Position numbers and translations under genes: made by a program. Shown one piece after another: positions 56,177 to 64,000 of a stretch of 64,000 nt of DNA; position 1 is the stretch's first letter; the number at the start of each line of letters is the position of its first letter. The notes beneath the pieces are model-generated. The model worked only from the letters and a program-made list of their open reading frames with translations, was not told the DNA's origin and searched no databases. The stretch is taken from positions 1,302,001 to 1,366,000 of the forward strand of contig NZ_CP108080.1 in the NCBI RefSeq assembly GCF_036181745.1, in the 5' to 3' direction. The DNA comes from Streptomyces sp. NBC_00259. GTDB lineage: Bacteria; Actinomycetota; Actinomycetes; Streptomycetales; Streptomycetaceae.

Positions 56177-58705
56177 TCAGGCGCCGCGCAGCACCGCTCC
56201 GGTGCGCTCGGCGGCGAGCGCGACGGCGGCGTCGCGGGCGGCCGAGGCCTCCTCGACGGTCAGCGTGCGGTCGGCGGCACGGAACCGCAGCGCGTAGGCG
56301 AGCGACTTCCGGCCCTCGCCGATCTGCTCACCCGTGAAGACGTCGAACAGCCGGATGGACTCCAGCAGTTCACCGGCGCCCTCGCGCAGCACCTTCTCGA
56401 CGTCCGCCGCCGGAACCTCGTCGGGGACGACGAGCGCGACGTCCTGCGTGGCCACCGGGAACGTGGAGATCCGCGGAGCCTGCAGCGCGCCTTCGCCGGC
56501 CTGCTCCAGCAGGTCCAGCTCCAGCTCCATCGCGCAGGTGCGCTCCGGCAGCCCCAGCGCCTTGATGACCCGCGGGTGCAGCTCGCCCGCGTGTCCGACG
56601 AGGGTCTCCTCACCGTTCACCGTGGCGTACAGCGCGGCACAGCGGCCCGGGTGCCACGGCGCGTGCCGGTCGGCCCGGACGACGAGCCCGGCGCCGGCCT
56701 GACGGGCGACGGTACGGGCGGACTCGACCGCGTCGGCCCAGTCGGCCGGACGTCCCGCGCCCCACCAGCCGGCCTGCTCGCGGGCGCCGGCCAGCACCGT
56801 GGCGACGCGGCGCGGCTGACGCGGCAGGGCCGCGTTCAGTACGGCGATCTCCTCGTCGGTGGGGCGGCGGTCGACGGGCAGCACGCCCGGGACCGTCTCC
56901 TCACCGGTGGGCCGGAAGACCAGACCGGTCTCGAACAGCGCCAGGTCACCGGTCCCGCGGCCGACGTTGCGGCGCAGCGCGGCGAGCAGACCGGGCAGCA
57001 GCGTGGTGCGCAGCGCCGGCTCCTCGTCGGAGATCGGGTTGACCAGCGTGACGACGGTGCGTCGCGGGTCGTCCGCCTCCAGGCCGAGCTGGTCGAGGAC
57101 CGCCTCCCCGACGAACGGGTAGTTCAGCGCCTCGACGTAGCCGCTGCCGGCCAGCGCACGGCCGACGCGCCGGTGCAGCCGCTGGCGGGAGGTGAGCCCG
57201 CGGCCCGACGGCGGCGTGGGCAGCGTGGAGGGCAGGTTCTCGTAGCCCTCCAGCCGGATGACCTCTTCCGCGAGGTCGTTCGGCTCGTGCAGGTCGGGGC
57301 GCCACGACGGGACGGAGACGACGAGCTCGTCCTGCCCGTAGACGTCGCAGCCGACCTGCTGGAGGCGGCGGACCACGGTCTCGCGGCCGTAGGTGACACC
57401 GGCGACCCGGTCGGGGTGGTCGGCGGGCATCGAGACCGTACGCGGCGCGGACGGCGCGATGATCTCGGTGACGCCGGCCTCGGCGGTGCCGCCCGCGAGC
57501 AGCACCAGCAGGTCGACCGTGCGCTGCGCGGCCGCGGCGGCGGCCTGCGGGTCGACGCCGCGCTCGAAGCGCTTGGACGCCTCGGAGGACAGCTTGTGGC
57601 GGCGTGCGGTGCGGGCGATGGAGACGGGGGCGAAGTGCGCTGCCTCGATGACGACCTCGGTGGTGCCGTGGACCTCACCGGTCTCCGGGTCGGTCGCGGC
57701 GTCGGCGATCTCCGTGTTGGCGCCGCCCATCACGCCCGCGAGGCCGATGGGCCCGCGGTTGTCGGTGATGACCAGGTCCTCGGCGTCCAGGACGCGCTTG
57801 ACGCCGTCGAGGGTGGTGAACTTCTCCCCGGCCTCGGCGCGGCGCACCCCGATCGGCCCGTCGAGCCGGGTCCGGTCGTACGCGTGCAGCGGCTGGCCGA
57901 GCTCCAGCATCACGTAGTTGGTGATGTCGACGGCGAGCGAGATCGGCCGCATCCCGGCCTTCTGCAGCCTGCGCTGCATCCAGATCGGGGAGCGTGCCTC
58001 GGGGTCGAGGCCGACGACGGTGCGCGCGGTGAAGCGGTCGCAGCCGATCGGGTCCGCGATCTTCACCGCGTAGCCGTACGAGTTGGGCGCGGGCACGTCC
58101 AGCAGCGCCGGGTCGCGCAGCGGCCGGCCGTAGGCGATGGCGGTCTCGCGGGCGACACCGCGCAGCGACAGGCAGTAGCCGCGGTCGGGTGTGACGGCGA
58201 TGTCGAGGACCTCGTCGAACAGCTCAAGCAGCTCGGTGGCGTCGGTGCCGATCTCGATCTCGGGCGGCAGCACGATGATGCCGTGCGTCCCGTCGTCGCC
58301 CATGCCGAGCTCGTCGCCGGAGCAGATCATGCCCCGCGAGACCCGGCCGTACGTCTTGCGCTCGGCGATACGGAAGTCACCGGGCAGGACGGCGCCTGGA
58401 AGCGCGACGACGACCTTGTCGCCGACGGCGAAGTTCCGGGCGCCGCAGATGATCTCCTGCGGCTCGCCGGTCTGGTTGGCCTGGCCGACGTCGACGGTGC
58501 AGAAGCGGATCGGCTTCTTGAACTCGGTCAGCTCCTCGATCGTGAGCACCTGGCCCACGACGAGCGGGCCGGTGAGCCCGGCGCCGAGTTGCTCGACGGT
58601 CTCGACCTCCAGGCCGGCCGCGATGAGCTTGGTCTGTACGTCACGGCCGGTCTCCGTCGCCGGCAGGTCGACGTACTCCCGCAGCCATGAAAGCGGGACC
58701 CGCAT
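56177..58705 (-). CDS. pheT: Phenylalanyl-tRNA synthetase beta subunit
   Basis: The 842-residue protein has the full PheT layout: N-terminal tRNA-binding OB fold (about residues 40-150, [21 protein letters not shown]), B3/B4 editing region, B5 DNA-binding-like domain ([22 protein letters not shown]), B6/B7 core, and C-terminal anticodon-binding domain ([27 protein letters not shown]). With PheS it charges tRNA-Phe. ATG 58705 overlaps the pheS stop by one base (TGATG), with GGAG close upstream. Confidence 0.97.
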   Translation of the reverse strand: MRVPLSWLREYVDLPATETGRDVQTKLIAAGLEVETVEQLGAGLTGPLVVGQVLTIEELTEFKKPIRFCTVDVGQANQTGEPQEIICGARNFAVGDKVVVALPGAVLPGDFRIAERKTYGRVSRGMICSGDELGMGDDGTHGIIVLPPEIEIGTDATELLELFDEVLDIAVTPDRGYCLSLRGVARETAIAYGRPLRDPALLDVPAPNSYGYAVKIADPIGCDRFTARTVVGLDPEARSPIWMQRRLQKAGMRPISLAVDITNYVMLELGQPLHAYDRTRLDGPIGVRRAEAGEKFTTLDGVKRVLDAEDLVITDNRGPIGLAGVMGGANTEIADAATDPETGEVHGTTEVVIEAAHFAPVSIARTARRHKLSSEASKRFERGVDPQAAAAAAQRTVDLLVLLAGGTAEAGVTEIIAPSAPRTVSMPADHPDRVAGVTYGRETVVRRLQQVGCDVYGQDELVVSVPSWRPDLHEPNDLAEEVIRLEGYENLPSTLPTPPSGRGLTSRQRLHRRVGRALAGSGYVEALNYPFVGEAVLDQLGLEADDPRRTVVTLVNPISDEEPALRTTLLPGLLAALRRNVGRGTGDLALFETGLVFRPTGEETVPGVLPVDRRPTDEEIAVLNAALPRQPRRVATVLAGAREQAGWWGAGRPADWADAVESARTVARQAGAGLVVRADRHAPWHPGRCAALYATVNGEETLVGHAGELHPRVIKALGLPERTCAMELELDLLEQAGEGALQAPRISTFPVATQDVALVVPDEVPAADVEKVLREGAGELLESIRLFDVFTGEQIGEGRKSLAYALRFRAADRTLTVEEASAARDAAVALAAERTGAVLRGA

Positions 58706-59835
58706 CAGATCTCCATCCCGAAGGGCCGGGTGAACCGGACGTCACCCTCGACCATGTCTCGCATGTCTTCGACGTTGTGGCGGAACATCAGCATCCGCTC
58801 GATGCCGAACCCGAAGGCGAATCCGCTGTACTTCTCGGGGTCCACACCGCAGGCGACGAGCACCTTCGGGTTGACCATCCCGCAGCCGCCGAGCTCGATC
58901 CAGCCCTCGCTGGAGCAGGTGCGGCAGGGCCGGTCCGGGTTGCCGACGGACTCGCCGCGGCAGACGTAACAGACCATGTCCATCTCGGCGGACGGCTCGG
59001 TGAAGGGGAAGAAGTTCGGCCGCAGCCGGGTCTTCATGCCCTCGCCGCCGAAGAGCGCGCGGACCATGTGGTCCAGGGTGCCCTTGAGGTCGGCCATGGT
59101 GAGGCCCTCGTCGACGGCGAGCAGCTCGACCTGGTGGAACACCGGGGTGTGGGTGGCGTCCAGGTCGTCGGTGCGGTAGACGCGGCCGGGGCAGATCACG
59201 TACAGCGGCGGCTCGCGGTCCAGCATGGAGCGGACCTGCACGGGCGACGTGTGCGTACGCAGCACGACGCCGGAGCCGGTGTCCCCGTCGCCGTCGGCGG
59301 CCTTCACGAAGAAGGTGTCGTGCTCACCGCGGGCGGGGTGGTCGGCCGCGATGTTCAGCGCGTCGAAGTTCAGCCATTCGGTCTCGACCTCGGGGCCTTC
59401 GGCGACCTCGTAGCCCATGGCCACGAAGATGTCCTCGATGCGCTCGGACAGCGTGGTCAGCGGGTGGCGGGCGCCGGCCGGTACGCGGTCGTACGGAAGG
59501 GTGACGTCCACCGCCTCCTCGACCAGCACGCGGGTGTCCCGCTCCGCCTCGAGCTCGGCCTGACGGGCGGCCAGGGCCTTGTTCACGGCACCGCGGGCCT
59601 GGCCCACACGCTTGCCGGCCTCGGCCTTGGCGTGCGGCGGCAGGGCGCCGATCTCCCGGTTGGCGAGCGCGAGCGGCGAGGTGGGGCCGGTCTGCGCGAT
59701 CTTCGCCTCGTGGAGCGCGTCGAGGTCGCCCGCGGCGGCGAAGGCGGCGAGCGCCTCGTCCCGCATGCGCTCGATCTGTTCCGGTTTCAGTGCCTCGACC
59801 TCGACAGGGTCGTACGACTTGTTCGGTGCCGACAT
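58705..59835 (-). CDS. pheS: Phenylalanyl-tRNA synthetase alpha subunit
   Basis: A 376-residue class II synthetase catalytic subunit. Class II motifs are visible, including [21 protein letters not shown] and [22 protein letters not shown] Cys-rich stretch [19 protein letters not shown] is typical of actinobacterial PheS. The N-terminal coiled coil ([21 protein letters not shown]) would bind tRNA. ATG 59835 is the start. It leads the pheST operon, with a -10-like TAGACT at 59914-59909. Confidence 0.97.
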   Translation of the reverse strand: MSAPNKSYDPVEVEALKPEQIERMRDEALAAFAAAGDLDALHEAKIAQTGPTSPLALANREIGALPPHAKAEAGKRVGQARGAVNKALAARQAELEAERDTRVLVEEAVDVTLPYDRVPAGARHPLTTLSERIEDIFVAMGYEVAEGPEVETEWLNFDALNIAADHPARGEHDTFFVKAADGDGDTGSGVVLRTHTSPVQVRSMLDREPPLYVICPGRVYRTDDLDATHTPVFHQVELLAVDEGLTMADLKGTLDHMVRALFGGEGMKTRLRPNFFPFTEPSAEMDMVCYVCRGESVGNPDRPCRTCSSEGWIELGGCGMVNPKVLVACGVDPEKYSGFAFGFGIERMLMFRHNVEDMRDMVEGDVRFTRPFGMEI

Positions 59836-59908
59836 CTCTTCCCGTACTTCCGATGGGGTGGCTGGGGCCCCCGCTCGACGACCGAGGACGCAAAGGTGCC
59901 AAAGGTCG

Positions 59909-59914
59909 AGTCTA
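59909..59914 (-). promoter_or_regulatory. -10 box for pheST
   Basis: TAGACT on the minus strand about 74 nt upstream of pheS. The -35 is weak. The leader has no clear Phe-codon run, so no attenuator is proposed. Confidence 0.4.
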
Positions 59915-59961
59915 GCGGGGTGAGGGTGCGCGAATGAGCCCGCGGGCTGCCGGGGTGCCTG

Positions 59962-61083
59962 TCAGGTGAGAAAGGCGGGGGCGCCCACGGGCAACGTAAA
60001 TCGAAATTCCGCGCCACCGCCCGGACCGCGGCCGACGGTGATCGTCCCGCCGTGCGCCTCGACGATGCCCTTGACGATGTACAGCCCGAGGCCGGTGCCG
60101 CCACGCTTGCTCCCCCGCCAGAAGCGGGTGAAGACACGGCCCATCGACTCCTCCGGGATGCCGGGGCCTTCGTCGCTCACGGTGACGGTCGTTCCCTTCT
60201 CGTCGCTCTTGCTGATCGCGGGTGCCACCTCGATGGTGACGGTTCCCTCGCCGTGGCGCACCGCATTTTCAAGCAGATTGCCGAGCACCTGATCGATCTT
60301 GTCGGGATCGGCCCACAGGGTGGGGAGCCGACGGTGGATACGGACGAAGAACCGGTCCGGGGACTGGCCTCCCGCGGTGTGAGCCTGGACGTGGCGGCCG
60401 ACGGCGGCGGCGATGTCCACGGGCTGGCGGCGCACTTCGAGCCGGCCGGAGTCGATGCGGGAGATGTCGAGGAGCTCGGCGATGAGCCGGGTGACGCGGT
60501 TGGCGTCGGCGTCGACGGTCTCCAGCATGAGCCGCTTCTGGTCGTCGGTGAAGCGCTCCCACTTGGCGAGCAGGGTGGCCGTGAAGCCCTTGACGGAGGT
60601 CAGCGGCGAGCGCAGCTCATGGGCGACGGTGGCGATCAGCTCCGCGTGGCTGCGCTCGGTGCGGCGGCGCGCCTCGGTGCCGCGCAGACAGATCACGAGA
60701 CGGCGCACGGGCCCTGTGGGGGCCTCCCGTACGTACCGGGCGGAGACGAGGACCTCGCGGTTGCCGGGGAGCAGCAGATTCCGCTCGGGCTGGCCGACAC
60801 GGGTGGCGAGGCCGCCGTAGGGGTCGGTCAGCTGCCACCAGCGGCGCCCCTTGAGGTCCTCCAGCGGCAGCGCCTGCTCCAGCGGCCGGCCGAGTGCCTC
60901 GGCACCGGGGATGGCGGTGATCCGTGCGGCCGCGGCGTTGAAGCAGATCACCCGGCCGGTCTCGTCGGCGACGACGAGCCCGTCGGGCAGGTCGTCGGGG
61001 TCGATGCCGGGGCACGCGTCATCCATGGCGGCGCCTGCGAAGGCCGGTTGTGCCTCCGAGGGCCTTCTTGTGCCGACAGCCAT
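59962..61083 (-). CDS. Soluble PAS-domain sensor histidine kinase
   Basis: A 373-residue kinase without membrane segments. Residues about 25-135 are a PAS-like sensor (DGLVVADETGRVICFNAAAARITAI). The H-box is IATVAHELRSPLTSVKGF with His155, followed by the ATPase domain with N-box QVLGNLLENAVRHG, G1 VSDEGPGIPEESM and G2 GGTGLGLYIVKGIVEAHGG. No response regulator is adjacent, so it is an orphan sensor. Signal and partner unknown. ATG 61083 with a G-rich upstream. From memory the same arrangement occurs beside pheST in other streptomycetes. Confidence 0.9.
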   Translation of the reverse strand: MAVGTRRPSEAQPAFAGAAMDDACPGIDPDDLPDGLVVADETGRVICFNAAAARITAIPGAEALGRPLEQALPLEDLKGRRWWQLTDPYGGLATRVGQPERNLLLPGNREVLVSARYVREAPTGPVRRLVICLRGTEARRRTERSHAELIATVAHELRSPLTSVKGFTATLLAKWERFTDDQKRLMLETVDADANRVTRLIAELLDISRIDSGRLEVRRQPVDIAAAVGRHVQAHTAGGQSPDRFFVRIHRRLPTLWADPDKIDQVLGNLLENAVRHGEGTVTIEVAPAISKSDEKGTTVTVSDEGPGIPEESMGRVFTRFWRGSKRGGTGLGLYIVKGIVEAHGGTITVGRGPGGGAEFRFTLPVGAPAFLT

Positions 61084-61177
61084 CCCCGTACCCCACCTCT
61101 CGAACCAGTGCAGTGGGTCCCCGAATTGGTCACCCTACTAGTCGGCGGTGACGGAGCGACACCCTGCGGGGCGCGAC

Positions 61178-62044
<867 letters not shown>

Positions 62045-62558
62045 TCACTTCCTTCATGGCCGTGCCCGGGTCCTTCATGGCCGTGCCCGGGCACGGCACG
62101 CCCTGCGGGGCGGGCTCCGCAGGGCCCGGCACCGGGTCCGTCCTCGAGCGCCGGACGGGCTGGACCGGATGTGCGGCCGGTACCGGCTGCTACGGGTCTG
62201 GGGCGGAGCCCCTCGAACGGGGCCGGGGCGCGGGACCGGTCACGGGACGGCCCGAGCCCGGTCCCGGGGAGACGCTGGGCCCGGTCCCTGGGGAACCTGT
62301 CCCGGTTCCGGGGAGCGGACCCGGTTCCGGGGCGGCGCGAGCCCCCTGGTCAAGGGAGCGCGCCCGGTCCCTGGGGAACCGGCCGCACACGAGCCCGGTC
62401 ACGAGAGGGCGCCCGGTCCTGGGCAGGACACGAGCCCCGGTCACGGTCCGGCGTGAGCCTCGCGGACGGGGTCCGGGGCGCGGCCCTGGACGGCGTCCGG
62501 GGGCTCAGCGCCCCGGGAGAGCCCGCAGCAGGCGCCGCGCCGTGGCCCCGACGTGCGC
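62045..62558. other. GC-rich intergenic region with imperfect repeats
   Basis: About 510 bp before the rplT terminator hold no supported gene. A 20-bp unit CCTTCATGGCCGTGCCCGGG occurs twice in tandem at 62051-62070 and 62072-62091. Farther on, GCCCGGTCCCTGGGGAACC occurs at about 62279 and 62369, and other GGTTCCGGGG-type blocks are scattered. Open frames here are low-complexity and look spurious. Confidence 0.5.
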
Positions 62559-62587
62559 GGACCCGCAGGCTCGCGGCCTGCGGGTCC
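62559..62587 (-). terminator. Terminator of infC-rpmI-rplT
   Basis: GGACCCGCAGG (62559-62569) and CCTGCGGGTCC (62577-62587) form a perfect 11-bp stem, extended by one C-G pair, with a short loop. It is 28 bp after the rplT stop. Confidence 0.8.
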
Positions 62588-62614
62588 GGGCTGTGTCCGG
62601 GTGGGACGCGACCG

Positions 62615-63001
62615 TCAGGCCGCGGCCTTCGGCGCGTTGACGTCGCTCGGGAGCGCCTTCTGGGCGACCTCGACGAGCGCGGCGAAGGCGCCGGCGTCGT
62701 TGACCGCGAGCTCGGCGAGGATCTTGCGGTCCACCTCGACGTTGGCGGCCTTCAGACCCTGGATGAAGCGGTTGTAGGTGATGCCGTTGGCGCGGGCAGC
62801 GGCGTTGATGCGCTGGATCCACAGCTGACGGAAGTCGCCCTTGCGCTTCTTGCGGTCGTTGTAGTTGTAGACGAGGGAGTGGGTGACCTGCTCCTTCGCC
62901 TTGCGGTACAGGCGGGAGCGCTGACCCCGGTAACCGCTGGCCTGCTCGAGGATCGCCCGGCGCTTCTTGTGGGCGTTGACTGCCCGCTTGACGCGTGCCA
63001 C
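62615..63001 (-). CDS. rplT: 50S ribosomal protein L20
   Basis: A 128-residue L20, beginning [20 protein letters not shown] and containing [22 protein letters not shown]. It binds 23S rRNA in early large-subunit assembly. GTG 63001 is the start, with AAGGAG seven bases upstream. The last residues ([10 protein letters not shown]) are a short variable tail. Last gene of infC-rpmI-rplT. Confidence 0.97.
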   Translation of the reverse strand: MARVKRAVNAHKKRRAILEQASGYRGQRSRLYRKAKEQVTHSLVYNYNDRKKRKGDFRQLWIQRINAAARANGITYNRFIQGLKAANVEVDRKILAELAVNDAGAFAALVEVAQKALPSDVNAPKAAA

Positions 63002-63105
63002 TTGTTAACTCCTTGTAGCGGGGCCGTGGTTGACTCACACGACCCGGAAACGAATTGGTCCCGGTCTTTGCCCGGAAGCCCCCGTCACCGAGGGCGGGAA
63101 ATCAA

Positions 63106-63300
63106 TCAGATGCCCAGCATCTTCTTGATCTTGGCGGCGTCACCCGGGGCCATCTCGGCGTTGCCGGTGAGGCGACGCGTCAGCTTGGACGACTTGTGCT
63201 CGAGCAGGTGGCGCTTGCCGGCGCGCTCGCGCAGCACCTTGCCGGAGCCGGTGATCTTGAAGCGCTTCTTGGCACCGCTGTGCGTCTTGTTCTTCGGCAT
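63106..63300 (-). CDS. rpmI: 50S ribosomal protein L35
   Basis: A 64-residue, very basic protein with the L35 pattern [20 protein letters not shown] and [16 protein letters not shown]. It occupies the middle of the infC-rpmI-rplT operon, 103 bp before rplT and 104 bp after infC. In other bacteria this operon is repressed by L20 binding to the leader; no such site is resolved here. Confidence 0.97.
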   Translation of the reverse strand: MPKNKTHSGAKKRFKITGSGKVLRERAGKRHLLEHKSSKLTRRLTGNAEMAPGDAAKIKKMLGI

Positions 63301-63403
63301 CGCGCCGTTCTCTCCTCGTCAGTGGCGCTTCCGTCACCGGTCGTAAACCGGCAGGCGAAAGCGTCAGATGTATCGGTTGATGTCCAGGACGGTCGTCCCG
63401 GAA

Positions 63404-64000
63404 TCAGGCCTCGGCGGGCTCCTCGGCGGGGTCCTCGGCGGGGTCCTCGGCGGGGTCCGCCTCAGTGGCGGGCTGACCCTGACGCTCCGCCTTGCGGGCG
63501 GCCTGCGCCTCACGGGCCTCGGCCATCGCCTCGGTCTTCTTCTTGTGCGGACCGAGAACCATGATCATGTTGCGGCCGTCCTGCTTCGGGTTCGACTCGA
63601 CGAAACCGAGGTCCTGGACGTCCTCCGCGAGCCGCTGCAGCAGCCGGTAGCCGAGCTCCGGCCGGGACTGCTCGCGACCACGGAACATGATCGTGATCTT
63701 GACCTTGTCGCCCTGCTTGAGGAACCGGACGACGTGACCCTTCTTGGTGTCGTAGTCGTGCGGGTCGATCTTCGGCCGGAGCTTCATTTCCTTGATGACC
63801 GTGTGCGCCTGGTTCTTGCGCGCCTCACGGGCCTTCATGGCCGACTCGTACTTGAACTTGCCGTAGTCCATGAGCTTGCAGACCGGCGGCCGCGCGGACG
63901 CCGCGACCTCGACCAGGTCGAGGTCGTACTCCTGGGCAAGCTCCAGCGCCTTGGCAAGCGGAACAATCCCGACCTGCTCGCCGCTGGGACCGACAAGTCG
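63404..64000 (-). CDS. infC: Translation initiation factor IF-3, 5' end outside window
   Basis: The visible 198 residues start within the N-terminal domain ([22 protein letters not shown]) and include the linker with [19 protein letters not shown] and the C-terminal domain ([45 protein letters not shown]). IF-3 keeps ribosomal subunits apart and checks the start codon. The C-terminal extension after about residue 160 of the visible part is acidic with repeated AEDP units from a 12-bp repeat. The true start lies beyond base 64000; internal ATG 63871 is not the start. Confidence 0.96.
   Translation of the reverse strand, partial: RLVGPSGEQVGIVPLAKALELAQEYDLDLVEVAASARPPVCKLMDYGKFKYESAMKAREARKNQAHTVIKEMKLRPKIDPHDYDTKKGHVVRFLKQGDKVKITIMFRGREQSRPELGYRLLQRLAEDVQDLGFVESNPKQDGRNMIMVLGPHKKKTEAMAEAREAQAARKAERQGQPATEADPAEDPAEDPAEEPAEA
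63412..63459. repeat. 12-bp in-frame repeat in infC tail
   Basis: Four head-to-tail copies of a unit like CGGCGGGGTCCT (63412-63459), each encoding about four residues of the acidic AEDP/AEEP tail. A slippage-prone coding repeat at the extreme C-terminus. Confidence 0.85.

Noticed and set aside
56576..58690. 704-codon plus-strand frame opposite pheT
   Set aside because: Antisense shadow of pheT with typical Gly/Arg/Asp/Val-rich composition.
59836..59961. Phenylalanine leader peptide for pheST
   Set aside because: No ORF with consecutive Phe codons between the -10 box and pheS.

Overview
The window is a 64 kb piece of chromosome from a high-GC actinomycete, almost certainly a Streptomyces. 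Evidence: extreme GC bias at third codon positions, GTG and TTG starts, many leaderless genes with a -10 box about 7 nt before the start codon, the sporulation regulator SsgB, a rare TTA (bldA-type) codon at 53332, ECF sigma factors, and a gene order that from memory matches the S. coelicolor core segment from ssgB (SCO1541) to infC (SCO1600). The order was recalled, not searched. I see no insertion sequence, prophage, integrase or CRISPR array.

Layout. 1-6000: a PGPGW membrane protein (cut by the window edge), ssgB, a CGNR zinc-finger protein, small membrane proteins, a DsbA-like protein, a double GNAT enzyme and an overlapping pabC-pabB-like pair. 6150-6605: five tRNAs (Gly, Cys, then three Val-GAC). 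6661-11087: zinc-ribbon protein, phosphotransferase, two small proteins, a Ser/Thr kinase with a C-terminal membrane anchor, a TrmH-type methyltransferase. 11144-17595: corrinoid/siroheme block (siroheme synthase, a giant BluB-CobT fusion, CbiE/CbiT). 18505-21480: metNIQ methionine importer preceded by a short Cys/Met-rich leader peptide. 21562-29254: HAD enzymes, membrane proteins, a sigma factor, the glycerophosphodiesterase GlpQ1 with a PhoP-box candidate, a PlsC-like acyltransferase, and a TetR-MFS pair with a perfect operator.

29327-42173: arginine biosynthesis, split into argG-argH and a compact argC-J-B-D-R operon with overlapping starts and stops. Both have a -35/-10 promoter overlapped by ArgR-like sites. 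Between the two blocks lies a three-gene module (ferric-reductase-like flavocytochrome, flavinylated FMN-binding lipoprotein-like protein, ApbE flavin transferase) for extracytosolic electron transfer, next to a HEAT-repeat protein that overlaps a pyridoxamine-oxidase-fold gene. 42501-50860: a methyltransferase gene broken by two frameshifts, an intact methyltransferase, an ECF42 sigma factor with its DGPF partner (ECF42-type promoter and six 10-bp repeats in the leader), a divergent ArsR-SRPBCC fusion with two palindromic operators, a histidine-phosphatase-fold protein without catalytic histidines, and a MocR/EamA pair whose start codons overlap head to head.

50869-64000: a Tat-exported glycoside hydrolase, 3-hydroxybutyryl-CoA dehydrogenase, a TTA-containing small membrane protein, NUDIX enzyme and an XRE/TPR regulator (two promoter regions here share one regulatory motif), a SpoIIE-phosphatase remnant, pheS-pheT, a soluble PAS histidine kinase, a TrmH-type rRNA methyltransferase and the translation operon infC-rpmI-rplT (infC is cut by the window edge).

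Most of the region is conserved housekeeping. The least explained features are regulatory: the metNIQ leader peptide, the ECF42 leader repeats, the mutually embedded MocR/EamA promoters, the duplicated motif around the XRE/TPR regulator, and the BluB-CobT fusion with its 570-residue disordered arm.
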